A stretch of DNA of 23,600 nt from Proteobacteria bacterium UBA7821 (GCA_002480165.1 DLBP01000087.1:1-23600), one strand, 5' to 3'. Shown: positions 15,184-23,325, counted from the first letter of the stretch. Notes: generated by a model from the letters alone, not told the origin. Numbers and translations are program-made.

Positions 15184-17505
15184 AATCTGAGGAATACCCA
15201 GCTTTAAAACAACATAATGGTTTTTAAAGGGTCGAACGGTTTGACTGTCACCATCACTCGATTTACCAACAGCCAGTTCAGCAGTCCAACAACAATCTCT
15301 ATAAACCATATTCACCTCATAGCCATTGAAGCGATTACTAAACACTCGTTTTTCTACCATACCCGATAATTCCAGGTTCTGATTCACCTGAATCGATCCG
15401 CTCAAACCCAACAATCGCTTTTTAAATAACTCAGTACTACCATTCATTGGGTCATTTAACAGAGCATCGTACCAAAGTTGATAGTAGGTCGATAACGTTA
15501 AACGCTTGGCCACATAATCTAAACTAAACTGCTTATTAAACCATTGATGCTCGACTAGATGGTAACTCATGAGCGCCTTGGCAGATAAAGCTTGATTAAG
15601 TGCAACTGACACGCCAAATAACGTTGGGGACACGTGGTGATTTGCAAGCCAATCACCAGTACATGAGTCATTGAGACATAGCTTGTGGTATTTTAATGCA
15701 AAACGTTGCCCTATTCTAAGATTAGTGCCAGGTGTTAACAACCACTGCGCTTCAAAATTAACCTGATTCACATCCGCGACTCTATCCAGGCCCTCAAAAC
15801 GATTATTATCATGCAGCGTTTCAAAGCTAAAATACTTAAGCGATGTATCAAAATTAGGCAAATCACTCTGCTGAATATACGGCGTGAACTGATATTCAGA
15901 CTGGATAGATAGGTTATCTGACCAGGATGTCTGAAAGCCCACATTTAACTGGGGAATTAACCTAGTCTGACGATCGTGCTGACCATTCGTGTCAGTTGTA
16001 TTATGTATTAAGTTAAGTGTATGCCTCGCATAAAAATCATCGAATTGCATTGAATTAGTTTGATGGTAATAAAAACGCCAGCCAACCGGGATATCATCGA
16101 CTGATTGAACAATACCTGCTGACAACCCAAACTGAGTGATATACATCTCTATCAACCAATCATCACTCACACGGTGCTTAACCTGCATGTTGATAAATCG
16201 ACTATACAATTTATCAATGTAATGACGATTTAAGGACAACAATTCCTGAAAACGCTGTGATTCAATAAACCAATGAGTCTTGTCGTAATCGCCGATTAAA
16301 CGGATAAACTTTTCAATATAAAACGCCGAATCTGTTACCAATATGTCTTCATAGCCAGGTAAACTAGTTGGGTATAAATATCGCTTAAAATCCTCCAGAA
16401 AAAGAACATCTGACAGATTTCTCCATTGCATTTGCAATTTCCAATGATTATCTAAAACGCCATCGTAGTGAAACATGACATGATAGCGGTTATGTCCTTG
16501 CCGCTCTAACTGATTAATAATAGCACTCTCAATCGCTGAGGACTGATCATACTCCATATCCCTGATAGATGATTGAAACAGCCGGTCATTAGGTAACCAC
16601 TGCGCTGAGAAAAATACTCGACCTTGCTCTAATAAAGCTCGATAGACAAGATCCAATCTAAACTGACGGTCTTGATAAAAATATGGCGTCCACAACATAT
16701 CCTGATTAGGCATCCAGTTAAAATACACCGGCTGCCCATAAACAAATTGACTGTCTCCTTTGTAATGTAGTTGAATAATTGGCTTTAACAGTCCACTCTC
16801 TCGCTGTCGAGAGAAACTAATATAAGGAATTGACAGCACTGGTATACCACCCAAGTTGAGCACAGGCGAGATTAAATCAAGTGATTGATTGAGATCATGC
16901 CATATCGCTTGATTAGCCCGCAAAGACCATGCTATCGAATCGGGTTGACAACTGGTGACCTCAACATGATCAAATTGGGTCTGTTGTTGAGCGATCAGTG
17001 ACTGCTCTGCTTTTCCCCAAAGCACAAAAGACTCATCGTCCTGCTCACCAAACCGAATAGAAAAAGCAGAGTCATCTAACTGTGTTGTCTTAGCGACTGT
17101 ATCTAACACGGCTTTCCTTGACTGACAATGCAACCTTTTTGAATCAAAGACAACATGACCATCCAATAAGACGCCCTGTATCGATTGAGACGTGTCATAA
17201 GAGATACAACCTCTATCTGAAATTAAATGATAATCATCATTAAACAACTCCATAGACTCAGCCAAACCCAGATCAGGGGTCAACACCATATCATCGACCT
17301 GTAACTGCCAAGTTGGCAACTTACCAAAAGAATCAGATGTTATGACAGATTGGCGACACAGTCTGTTGTCATGACTGGCCGTCCAGTTTAAATACAGCTG
17401 GGCGGTTGCTAAATCTCTAATCTGTGGCGGTTCATCTGATTGATAAGGGCACTTCGAAACATCGGAAGCTAAAGGACTCATCAATAACCACAATAACACT
17501 AACAC
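15166..17505 (-). CDS. lptD: LPS-assembly outer-membrane protein LptD
   Basis: Forms the outer-membrane barrel and plug (with LptE) that inserts lipopolysaccharide into the outer leaflet. The N-terminal OstA/LptA-like jellyroll (about residues 60-180, DGHVVFDSKRLHCQSRKAV) is followed by the conserved EVTSCQPDSIAWSLRANQAIW segment and IPYISFSRQRESGLLKPI. The long beta-barrel ends in YRDCCWTAELAVG, the adjacent Cys pair (738-739) that forms the disulfides with the N-domain; partner Cys occur at 19, 50 and around 186. The length of 779 residues is normal. I place the start at GTG 17505, 8 bases after an AAGGA site and overlapping the rsmJ stop. The signal peptide then begins MLVLLWLLMSPLAS with no basic residue. 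It is last in the SURF1-to-lptD operon. Confidence 0.95.
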   Translation of the reverse strand: MLVLLWLLMSPLASDVSKCPYQSDEPPQIRDLATAQLYLNWTASHDNRLCRQSVITSDSFGKLPTWQLQVDDMVLTPDLGLAESMELFNDDYHLISDRGCISYDTSQSIQGVLLDGHVVFDSKRLHCQSRKAVLDTVAKTTQLDDSAFSIRFGEQDDESFVLWGKAEQSLIAQQQTQFDHVEVTSCQPDSIAWSLRANQAIWHDLNQSLDLISPVLNLGGIPVLSIPYISFSRQRESGLLKPIIQLHYKGDSQFVYGQPVYFNWMPNQDMLWTPYFYQDRQFRLDLVYRALLEQGRVFFSAQWLPNDRLFQSSIRDMEYDQSSAIESAIINQLERQGHNRYHVMFHYDGVLDNHWKLQMQWRNLSDVLFLEDFKRYLYPTSLPGYEDILVTDSAFYIEKFIRLIGDYDKTHWFIESQRFQELLSLNRHYIDKLYSRFINMQVKHRVSDDWLIEMYITQFGLSAGIVQSVDDIPVGWRFYYHQTNSMQFDDFYARHTLNLIHNTTDTNGQHDRQTRLIPQLNVGFQTSWSDNLSIQSEYQFTPYIQQSDLPNFDTSLKYFSFETLHDNNRFEGLDRVADVNQVNFEAQWLLTPGTNLRIGQRFALKYHKLCLNDSCTGDWLANHHVSPTLFGVSVALNQALSAKALMSYHLVEHQWFNKQFSLDYVAKRLTLSTYYQLWYDALLNDPMNGSTELFKKRLLGLSGSIQVNQNLELSGMVEKRVFSNRFNGYEVNMVYRDCCWTAELAVGKSSDGDSQTVRPFKNHYVVLKLGIPQILDAIT

Positions 17506-18245
17506 GTTTCATGTCCTTTAGCTGAAACAACGTAGACGTCAAAACGGCAACGATTGTGTTGTAGTTGGTATGTTGGCTGTTGATCATTGATGTAATGAGA
17601 TCGTTTCGCTCGCTTGACAATCACTCGTTTAATTGCCAAATCTAAAATGGCACTAAAGTTGTCTTCTATCGACCGGCTGTCTTCTGCTAGAGCCCTTAAA
17701 TAACAAGCGGTCTTTTGGACAGCACCCTTGGTTAAACCTGGTTCAAACATTGGATCAATATAAATAACATCAGGCTTTTGCCACTGAACAGGATATTGCG
17801 ACACAATCTGATTTGCATCACCACAGAGAGAGACCCACTGCCCTGCTGTACCAACCTGCAGCATTTTATAATACACAAAAGCACTCAATATCTTAGATTT
17901 TTCCACACTGTAGACTTGGTAACCACTTTTGTATAAAACATAACTATCACGGCCAAACCCAGCGGTTAAATCTAAAACAAAACCCTTCTTACATCGACCA
18001 AACGATTGTAACAGAGAAAAATCTGAACGCCTAACGGGTTGATTAACAACCGGATATTTTGGGTAAAAAACCCGATTGGCATGAGCTGCCAAATAACCCA
18101 GTTGTTGTGTCGGGGACAAATACAATGCATCTCGCGTGATCACTCGATCAGCCATATGCTTATACGTTATGTCAAACTGGTTGGCAAAATCAATCAAATC
18201 ATCAGCCGAAGAATCAACATCATCACCAATCAAAACATCCATCAT
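17499..18245 (-). CDS. rsmJ: 16S rRNA (guanine1516-N2)-methyltransferase
   Basis: SAM-dependent methyltransferase that makes m2G1516 in 16S rRNA (YhiQ family). Diagnostic parts: VLDLTAGFGRDSYVLYKSGY (SAM motif I), VYSVEKSKI, VIYIDPMFEPGLTKGAVQKT (the catalytic DPMF motif), and RVIVKRAKRSHYI with the final RCRFDVYVV. The length of 248 residues matches the family. It is coupled at both ends: its ATG overlaps the cyoE stop (ATGA) and its stop overlaps the lptD GTG start. Its presence in an oxidase-assembly operon is a positional peculiarity and probably has no functional link. Confidence 0.93.
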   Translation of the reverse strand: MMDVLIGDDVDSSADDLIDFANQFDITYKHMADRVITRDALYLSPTQQLGYLAAHANRVFYPKYPVVNQPVRRSDFSLLQSFGRCKKGFVLDLTAGFGRDSYVLYKSGYQVYSVEKSKILSAFVYYKMLQVGTAGQWVSLCGDANQIVSQYPVQWQKPDVIYIDPMFEPGLTKGAVQKTACYLRALAEDSRSIEDNFSAILDLAIKRVIVKRAKRSHYINDQQPTYQLQHNRCRFDVYVVSAKGHETC

Positions 18246-19129
18246 AAAAACTGCAACCGTATATAGAAGTAATGATCTAACATCATCAGTGCAAATAGAG
18301 CAAATAAATACACAATAGAAAAACGAAATAGCTTCCAGCCAAGACGATTGTTATTTTCCACCATCAAGCGATAGGCCAATTGTAAAAAACGGATATTGAG
18401 TACCACTACTCCGACTAAATAAATCATACCCGACATCTGTGTCAAAAATGGCAACAGAGTTACAACAGCCTGAATAATACTATATAAAAGAATAAATTGT
18501 TTCGTTAGCTGATCGCCATAAACAACAGGTAACATAGGAACACCTCCTTCAGCGTATTCTTGTTGTTTGTATAAAGCCAAAGCCCAAAAATGTGGTGGAG
18601 TCCAAACAAAAATGATCAGCATCAACAACAATGCTCTTGGGTCTACATGGCCGGTAACAGCCACCCATCCCAGTAGTGGCGGTATGGCACCACTTAATCC
18701 ACCAATGACAATATTCTGGGTTGTTGCGTACTTTAAATACCCCGTATAGAGTACGGCATAACCCAACATACCAGACACAGTTAACACCATAGTCAAAGTG
18801 TTAACAAAATAAAACAACACTGATGAACCGATGACTAATAAAACGATAGCAAAGACACGCGCTTCATTTGTTGTTACTTTACCAACAACTAAGGGCCTTT
18901 TACGGGTTCGAAACATTTTACCATCTAACTCTCTATCAACCAAATGATTGATCGCTGCACCACTCGCAGCACACAAACCAATACCGATCAATGCCACTAG
19001 CGACAATTGATCGACAGGTAACTGGTGAGTTGCCAAAAACATCCCCACCCAAGCAGTAAAAAGCATCAAGAGAACGACCTTAGGTTTTGTCAGCATAATC
19101 ATGCTATGGATTTTGTCTAAATAGCCCAT
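18242..19129 (-). CDS. cyoE: Protohaem IX farnesyltransferase (haem O synthase)
   Basis: Transfers a farnesyl group to haem B to make haem O, the first step to haem A. UbiA-family membrane prenyltransferase with about nine helices. The two Asp-rich prenyl-diphosphate motifs are visible: NHLVDRELDGKMFRTRKRPL, and the later loop at VDPRALLLMLIIFVWTPPHF. WTPPHFWALALYKQQEYAEG is the haem O synthase signature. I choose ATG 19129 (MGYLDKIHSM), 8 bases after a GGGAG site, over an upstream TTG at 19147. The coding region overlaps ctaA by 26 bases and rsmJ by 4. With 295 residues it is full length. Also called ctaB or COX10 in other organisms. Confidence 0.95.
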   Translation of the reverse strand: MGYLDKIHSMIMLTKPKVVLLMLFTAWVGMFLATHQLPVDQLSLVALIGIGLCAASGAAINHLVDRELDGKMFRTRKRPLVVGKVTTNEARVFAIVLLVIGSSVLFYFVNTLTMVLTVSGMLGYAVLYTGYLKYATTQNIVIGGLSGAIPPLLGWVAVTGHVDPRALLLMLIIFVWTPPHFWALALYKQQEYAEGGVPMLPVVYGDQLTKQFILLYSIIQAVVTLLPFLTQMSGMIYLVGVVVLNIRFLQLAYRLMVENNNRLGWKLFRFSIVYLFALFALMMLDHYFYIRLQFL

Positions 19130-20063
19130 ACCGATAACTCCCAACAACCCACAGTAACGATAATAACAATGCCCCTAAATTATGAAATATGGCAATGAAT
19201 AACGGCAACCCACCCAATACATTCAGTATCCCCAGAGAAATTTGCACAACAATCAGCACCCACATAGCAACTATAATTAAGCATAGCTCTGACCCAGTCG
19301 ACTGATACCATGACACGGTCACCCAAATTAGCTGAAGAACAACCAAACCGGCAAATACTCTATGAAGCATGTGAACAGCGACTCTGGCAGAAAAGTCCAT
19401 ATGGCCACCTTCATAATTCGTTCCTATCGGCAACCAGAAATCAAATGCCCCTAACCAATCGGCATCTAGGCTCATATAAGGCATACAGCTGGGAAAATTT
19501 TGACAGACGACAGACGCATAATTTGAACTGGTCCAACCGCCTAGTAGTATCTGCATACAGAGAGCTAGACCCAGAGCCATCATGGACATTCGCATACCAG
19601 GCTGGCAATGTGACATTAGTGATGAGCGGCTTAACATCATCCAGCAACACAAACCGGTTAATGACATACCGCCGAGCAAATGTAACATGACAACAATGGG
19701 GTGTAGTTTCCAGGTCACGGTCCACATACCCAATAGCGCCTGGAAACAAACGAGTGAAATTAGAAAAAAACGCAGATAATACTGTTTTTTTTCAAAAAAA
19801 GTGGCAACAAAAACGATTCCAAACGCGAATACACCCGCAATGTATCGATGATACATTTCAGGCCAAGCTTTGGAAAAATCAAACACAACCTGATAGAAAT
19901 TCTCAGCTTGGCTAGCGTTTAATTGAGCGGATGCAAGAGACCAATAACCAAAACAAGTGGGCCAATCTGGACAGCCGAGCCCAGCGTCGACTAATCGAGT
20001 AAAGGCGCCAACGATCACCACAAAAACACCCCAACATGTTAATGACAGCCAATAGTAAAACAT
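19104..20063 (-). CDS. ctaA: Haem A synthase
   Basis: Oxidises the C8 methyl of haem O to the formyl of haem A, the cofactor specific for the aa3 oxidase encoded at the left of the window. COX15/CtaA family, eight helices. Seen: VGAFTRLVDAGLGCPDWPTC (conserved N-terminal block with the paired Cys), KAWPEMYHRYIAG (haem-ligand His), VMLHLLGGM, HMLHRVFAGL and FHNLGA (further His). ATG 20063 lies one base after the stop of the preceding gene (TGATATG) and has an AAGG site 9 bases upstream; the in-frame TTG at 20072 is less likely. The length of 319 residues is normal. All four helix-borne His expected for the family appear present. Confidence 0.95.
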   Translation of the reverse strand: MFYYWLSLTCWGVFVVIVGAFTRLVDAGLGCPDWPTCFGYWSLASAQLNASQAENFYQVVFDFSKAWPEMYHRYIAGVFAFGIVFVATFFEKKQYYLRFFLISLVCFQALLGMWTVTWKLHPIVVMLHLLGGMSLTGLCCWMMLSRSSLMSHCQPGMRMSMMALGLALCMQILLGGWTSSNYASVVCQNFPSCMPYMSLDADWLGAFDFWLPIGTNYEGGHMDFSARVAVHMLHRVFAGLVVLQLIWVTVSWYQSTGSELCLIIVAMWVLIVVQISLGILNVLGGLPLFIAIFHNLGALLLSLLWVVGSYRYGLFRQNP

Positions 20064-20064
20064 A

Positions 20065-20574
20065 TCACCCAACCTTCAATAAATACATCAAATCAGAAAA
20101 TATTGGGCCAACATCTAAATCAAATGGATGTTCGATTCCAATTTGACCATTAGGACTCACAATATAAACCACTGGATGTGTTTTTATCAGTTGATACGGG
20201 GTATTATCCAGTAACTTAAACACAGACTGTTGCGCATACCAGTTGGGTAAATGTTGGCTAGCGTCTACTGGATCAACCAACCAAACCAACTGTGTTCGTG
20301 GTCGTTTTGATCCCAACATGAGCCAGCGACGGTACAACTGCTCTAGTTGATGTTTGCTCTGATCGTTCAGCTGGTCTGGTGTAGCAAACACCAAAGACCA
20401 ATGTTGACCATCAGCTAATTGATCGAACTGTGCTGGCTGGTCAACATAGTGGCCACCAAAGCGTGTCATCTGAGGAGATGATGATAAGTGTGTGTATACC
20501 CAACCCGTATACAACAACGGAAAAACCATCGAACCTAATAAACAAATCAAATAGAGTAATCGCGTATATGTCAT
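20065..20574 (-). CDS. Membrane-anchored thioredoxin-fold-like oxidase assembly protein, without the Cys pair
   Basis: A 169-residue protein with one N-terminal anchor (about residues 5-28) and a periplasmic domain. It occupies the slot between SURF1 and ctaA where many gammaproteobacteria carry a Sco/thioredoxin-like protein (PA0111-type in Pseudomonas, recalled from memory). The ends match that type: HWSLVFATPD, then LVWLVDP, and VVYIVSPNGQIGIEHPFD near the C-terminus. In relatives as I remember them, a C-x3-C pair follows the first strand, where a Sco-like protein would bind copper or do redox chemistry. Here that stretch is PDQLNDQSKHQLEQLYRRW, and the only Cys in the whole protein is C11 in the membrane anchor. 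It starts one base after the SURF1 stop. Presumably an assembly factor that no longer binds metal through Cys. Confidence 0.65.
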   Translation of the reverse strand: MTYTRLLYLICLLGSMVFPLLYTGWVYTHLSSSPQMTRFGGHYVDQPAQFDQLADGQHWSLVFATPDQLNDQSKHQLEQLYRRWLMLGSKRPRTQLVWLVDPVDASQHLPNWYAQQSVFKLLDNTPYQLIKTHPVVYIVSPNGQIGIEHPFDLDVGPIFSDLMYLLKVG

Positions 20575-20575
20575 C

Positions 20576-21238
20576 CTAACGAGCCCACCTCATACCGATC
20601 CAAACCACAATAGCTAATAAGAAAAACTGAACCGAATACGCATAATGCCGATGTGGTGATAATACATCATTGGCTTGATATTTAGCAAACGATATTGGGC
20701 TCTGTATAGACAGCTCTAGCATAAAATCTAAAAATGGCAGTGACCAAATCTGTTGTAGATCAGATACATTAATCGATTTAACCCAGATCATACCCTGTTG
20801 CTTGTGTGGCCTAAATCGGGCTGGATAGATTAAACCACCAGATGAGATTGGTACAAGTTGGCCCGTTAAGGTGATCTGACTGGGAACCTGAATCGACTCG
20901 TCGACTGTTGGAACTGATTCAGTAAAGCCACGATCTACCAACAACAGTTGATCAAGACCCAATGGCCTGAACACGGCATAGACTCGATATCGATTGGATT
21001 GGTCACCTTGACGGTAGGCCTGGATCACCGGCGTTGGCTCTAAATGACCCTCAATAACAATTGATCTCTGCTCATAGTCTGCTAACGAATCTTTATCGAG
21101 CTCTATCGCATTAAATGGACCTAAGTTGGCAGTTGTTCTGTGTTTTTTTTCTAAACCTCTCACTAATTCAAATAGCGAAAATAGTAAAAAAAACGTGATA
21201 AAAAACACACAGGCTATTTTGTGCCACTTAAGTAACAT
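20576..21238 (-). CDS. SURF1-family cytochrome oxidase assembly protein
   Basis: SURF1 (Shy1) assists insertion of haem A into subunit I. Two membrane helices frame a periplasmic domain: N-terminal IACVFFITFFLLFSLFELV and C-terminal SVQFFLLAIVVWIGM. Family motifs are IVIEGHLEPTPVI, LLLVDRGFTESVP (the nRGw block) and LSPHRHYAYSVQFFLLA (family H-x2-YA-x-Q-W/F-x-LA). The length of 220 residues is typical. It is probably the first gene of the tight operon through lptD, lying 66 bases after the gene at 21305. No strong promoter or ribosome site is evident in that gap, so transcription from the upstream gene is possible. Confidence 0.9.
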   Translation of the reverse strand: MLLKWHKIACVFFITFFLLFSLFELVRGLEKKHRTTANLGPFNAIELDKDSLADYEQRSIVIEGHLEPTPVIQAYRQGDQSNRYRVYAVFRPLGLDQLLLVDRGFTESVPTVDESIQVPSQITLTGQLVPISSGGLIYPARFRPHKQQGMIWVKSINVSDLQQIWSLPFLDFMLELSIQSPISFAKYQANDVLSPHRHYAYSVQFFLLAIVVWIGMRWAR

Positions 21239-21304
21239 TCAACACAACTCAACAGGAAAAATACTTGTCTAGATCCTAACATAATTGGTGATTAATGCAA
21301 AGCG

Positions 21305-22315
21305 CTAGCTCCGATAAACACACTCAAGTGAAGCCAATTGTTGATTAATTTTATCTCTCAGAGTATCGATATCAACGGGTATGTGGTTGTTAAGAACATC
21401 GTGGCAGAAGTGCGTTCGCTTCAGTGACTCAAACACCGGCGCTGTGGATTCTGAAGAATGTTGTTGTTTCTCAATGAAATCAGCTACTTTTTTAAGCCTC
21501 ATGATTTCATCGACAACCGCACCCCGATCATGCTGACTCCATTCGATGACTTGGGACAGACACTCTCTTTCGCAGCAAAATTTGTTGTATTTACCCACTA
21601 GTTCCGTTGCTTGCTGATCGGTTACGTGCTGGTGTTTATCTGCTAGACCGTTTTGAAGAATATCAACAACTTTTGTTAACTCTTTTTGGATGGCTTTAAT
21701 GTGATCGGTCAAGCCAGATAAATTGGGGATGCCGACATTCAGGTCCTGCTTCAATTTTTCAAGCGAATCTTTTGTTTCGATATTCTGTTCTAATAACTTT
21801 AAGTCAGCGATGAGTGCCCTGATACTAACGCGAGAAATATCTGGCATATCACTGATTAGTGTATCAAGTAGCGATGAAAAACTTGTTCTAGCTTCGGTAC
21901 TGACTGTGAATTGACTGAAATGCAGTTCAACCATATCACGGATCATTGCACGATCTTCAACAGTGAAGGCTGTCTCGCAGACAATCCCATATTCTCTTTG
22001 ACTTTTTCTCGCCTGTTTGGCTTGTATGATTCTCATGCTAGTCGTGACGACGACAACCATGGACACACTAGTGATGGCTATCATTGAGATAGATAGCCAC
22101 ACAGGCCCTGATAGGATCAGTGACAACCCAGAAGCAATCAGAAAAAATATGGCTGAGGCAAAGGATACATCCCTAGACTCAATATGATTATTAATGTATT
22201 CGCTGTAAGCTGTGTGTCGGAGGTTGGTTAGATGGGATTTTATTTTGAAAAAAACACTATCGTTACTTGCGTCATGTGACAGGCAGTTGTTCTTTTTTAT
22301 TTCAGATATTTTCAT
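21305..22315 (-). CDS. Membrane protein of unknown function: helical hairpin plus coiled-coil-rich tail
   Basis: A 336-residue protein I do not recognise. Residues 1-50 are polar, two transmembrane helices follow (about 51-69 and 72-93) separated by a very short turn (SGP), then about 240 hydrophilic, mostly helical residues. Heptad-like stretches occur at about 170-240 (LIADLKLLEQNIETKDSLE ... HIKAIQKELTKVVDILQN). A small Cys cluster is at 247, 248 and 252. The short hairpin loop places both ends on the same side, most likely the cytoplasm. There is a clear AAAGG site 6 bases before ATG 22315 and an extended -10 promoter. It lies between the DUF2909-type gene and SURF1, genes that are neighbours in ordinary cox loci, so it looks inserted there. 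An effector or a membrane-shaping role is conceivable but unsupported. Confidence 0.75.
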   Translation of the reverse strand: MKISEIKKNNCLSHDASNDSVFFKIKSHLTNLRHTAYSEYINNHIESRDVSFASAIFFLIASGLSLILSGPVWLSISMIAITSVSMVVVVTTSMRIIQAKQARKSQREYGIVCETAFTVEDRAMIRDMVELHFSQFTVSTEARTSFSSLLDTLISDMPDISRVSIRALIADLKLLEQNIETKDSLEKLKQDLNVGIPNLSGLTDHIKAIQKELTKVVDILQNGLADKHQHVTDQQATELVGKYNKFCCERECLSQVIEWSQHDRGAVVDEIMRLKKVADFIEKQQHSSESTAPVFESLKRTHFCHDVLNNHIPVDIDTLRDKINQQLASLECVYRS

Positions 22316-22342
22316 AATTAACCTTTGTTATGTTCTATTTCT

Positions 22343-22351
22343 ATTATAACA
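22343..22351 (-). promoter_or_regulatory. Extended -10 promoter for the membrane protein gene
   Basis: On the minus strand TGTTATAAT (22351-22343) is a perfect TGnTATAAT extended -10 element, about 28 bases before the start codon. No convincing -35 is seen, as is usual for this promoter type. Confidence 0.6.
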
Positions 22352-22400
22352 AATTTTGAAGAATTTTTCCACAAAAAAACGCAGATTAGATCATACCCTG

Positions 22401-22429
22401 TTGATATTGACACAAGCACAAGATACTAT
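22401..22429 (+). promoter_or_regulatory. Putative promoter just ahead of the DUF2909-type gene
   Basis: TTGATA (22401-22406), 17-base spacer, TACTAT (22424-22429). Initiation would fall at or within a base or two of ATG 22436, giving a leaderless or nearly leaderless message. Pattern match only. Confidence 0.35.
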
Positions 22430-22435
22430 GGGCAG

Positions 22436-22777
22436 ATGAGTTACTTAATTATTTGTCTTGTTCTACTGATTTTACTGTCATTGGCCACCGGCCTATATCA
22501 CCTGATTTTCTCTGGTGACGAACCTGAAAAACTGGTTAAATCCCTCGCTATTCGTATCTGCTTATCACTGTGTTTATTTCTAGTCTTATTGGCCACTCCG
22601 ATCATTAGCCAAATGACCTTTGAAGCGGTTCATATCATGGCTGCCTGTTTATTTGCTCTATTGGCTGTCGTCTGTATTGTCGGTTATTACCAGCCAAATT
22701 ATGCCTTTTATTTATCAATTGGCTACTTGGCTGCTCTGTCAATATCAGTTGTGACTATTGGCTATCGAATCACATGA
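22436..22777 (+). CDS. DUF2909-type twin-transmembrane protein with C-terminal extension
   Basis: A 113-residue integral membrane protein. The first about 57 residues (MSYLIICLVLLILLSLATGL, then FSGDEPEKLVKSLAIRICLS and a second helix) match the DUF2909 twin-transmembrane pattern: a helix, a short charged loop, then a K/R-x-L-x-xRI segment leading into the second helix. Such genes usually sit in cytochrome oxidase loci next to SURF1; their role is unknown. Here two more helices follow (about residues 65-85 and 91-110), doubling the usual length. I chose ATG 22436 because the family begins there; an open frame continues upstream to 22325 but that part is not hydrophobic or conserved. The stop overlaps the lolB start (ATGA). 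It is divergent from the SURF1 side. Confidence 0.65.
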   Translation: MSYLIICLVLLILLSLATGLYHLIFSGDEPEKLVKSLAIRICLSLCLFLVLLATPIISQMTFEAVHIMAACLFALLAVVCIVGYYQPNYAFYLSIGYLAALSISVVTIGYRIT

Positions 22778-23325
22778 TTCACTTTAAGCCCTACCAGACT
22801 CTACTAATCATCTGTTTGCTAATCAGCTGCACGCCGACACCCGAGCAAGACTGGTCTAGCGACTACTTGAATATTAAAGGAAGCCTCCAGTGGACTGATA
22901 CAAACGACCAGCCACAACAGCACAGTTTTTCATGGAAACAAACGGGGGATACCATTAAGCTAGTCATCCCCATGTATGGAGGCCTAGCTTACCAAGTCAT
23001 TTACGCCAATAACGAGTATGCTTCTATGAGTGGTCTTTATAATCAGACATTTCAATCGCTCAGTGAGCTGTCAGGTTATTTTTTTGGGTCACCTTTGCCT
23101 CATCCTGATATACAGTTTTGGATTTTAGGTCAACTGCCACCTGACCATCAGGCCAACAATCTCACTTATCAAAATAATCACATTCAATCATTTTCACAAG
23201 CTGGTCTCACGATCACGTTTAGCGACTTTGACTACCGTTTTGAACCTGCTAGACCCAAACACATCCAAGTGACAACGACACAAGGAAATCTCGTCATTAA
23301 GGTGACTGAATGGTCAGACATCTAG
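22774..23325 (+). CDS. lolB: Outer-membrane lipoprotein receptor LolB
   Basis: LolB accepts lipoproteins from periplasmic LolA and inserts them into the outer membrane. A lipoprotein signal peptide ends in LLIS-C (C19 or nearby), with Thr at +2, consistent with outer-membrane sorting. The fold's landmarks are present: GSLQWTD ... HSFSWKQTGDTIKLVIPM, the protruding loop region PMYGGLAYQV, and the C-terminal block PLPHPDIQFWILGQLPP ... IQSFSQAGLTITFSDFD with VIKVTEW. The length of 183 residues is slightly short for the family (about 200). It usually neighbours ispE, which is not here; instead it is coupled to the DUF2909-type gene by an ATGA overlap. Its last 12 bases overlap the convergent rhodanese gene. 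Confidence 0.88.
   Translation: MIHFKPYQTLLIICLLISCTPTPEQDWSSDYLNIKGSLQWTDTNDQPQQHSFSWKQTGDTIKLVIPMYGGLAYQVIYANNEYASMSGLYNQTFQSLSELSGYFFGSPLPHPDIQFWILGQLPPDHQANNLTYQNNHIQSFSQAGLTITFSDFDYRFEPARPKHIQVTTTQGNLVIKVTEWSDI

Noticed and set aside
19310..19690. 126-codon open frame on the plus strand
   Set aside because: Entirely antisense to ctaA, whose motifs are unmistakable; no ribosome site and an unusual low-complexity composition.
22325..22435. N-terminal 37-codon extension of the DUF2909-type gene
   Set aside because: It has no ribosome site, it overlaps the promoter elements on both strands, and the recognisable membrane protein begins at ATG 22436.
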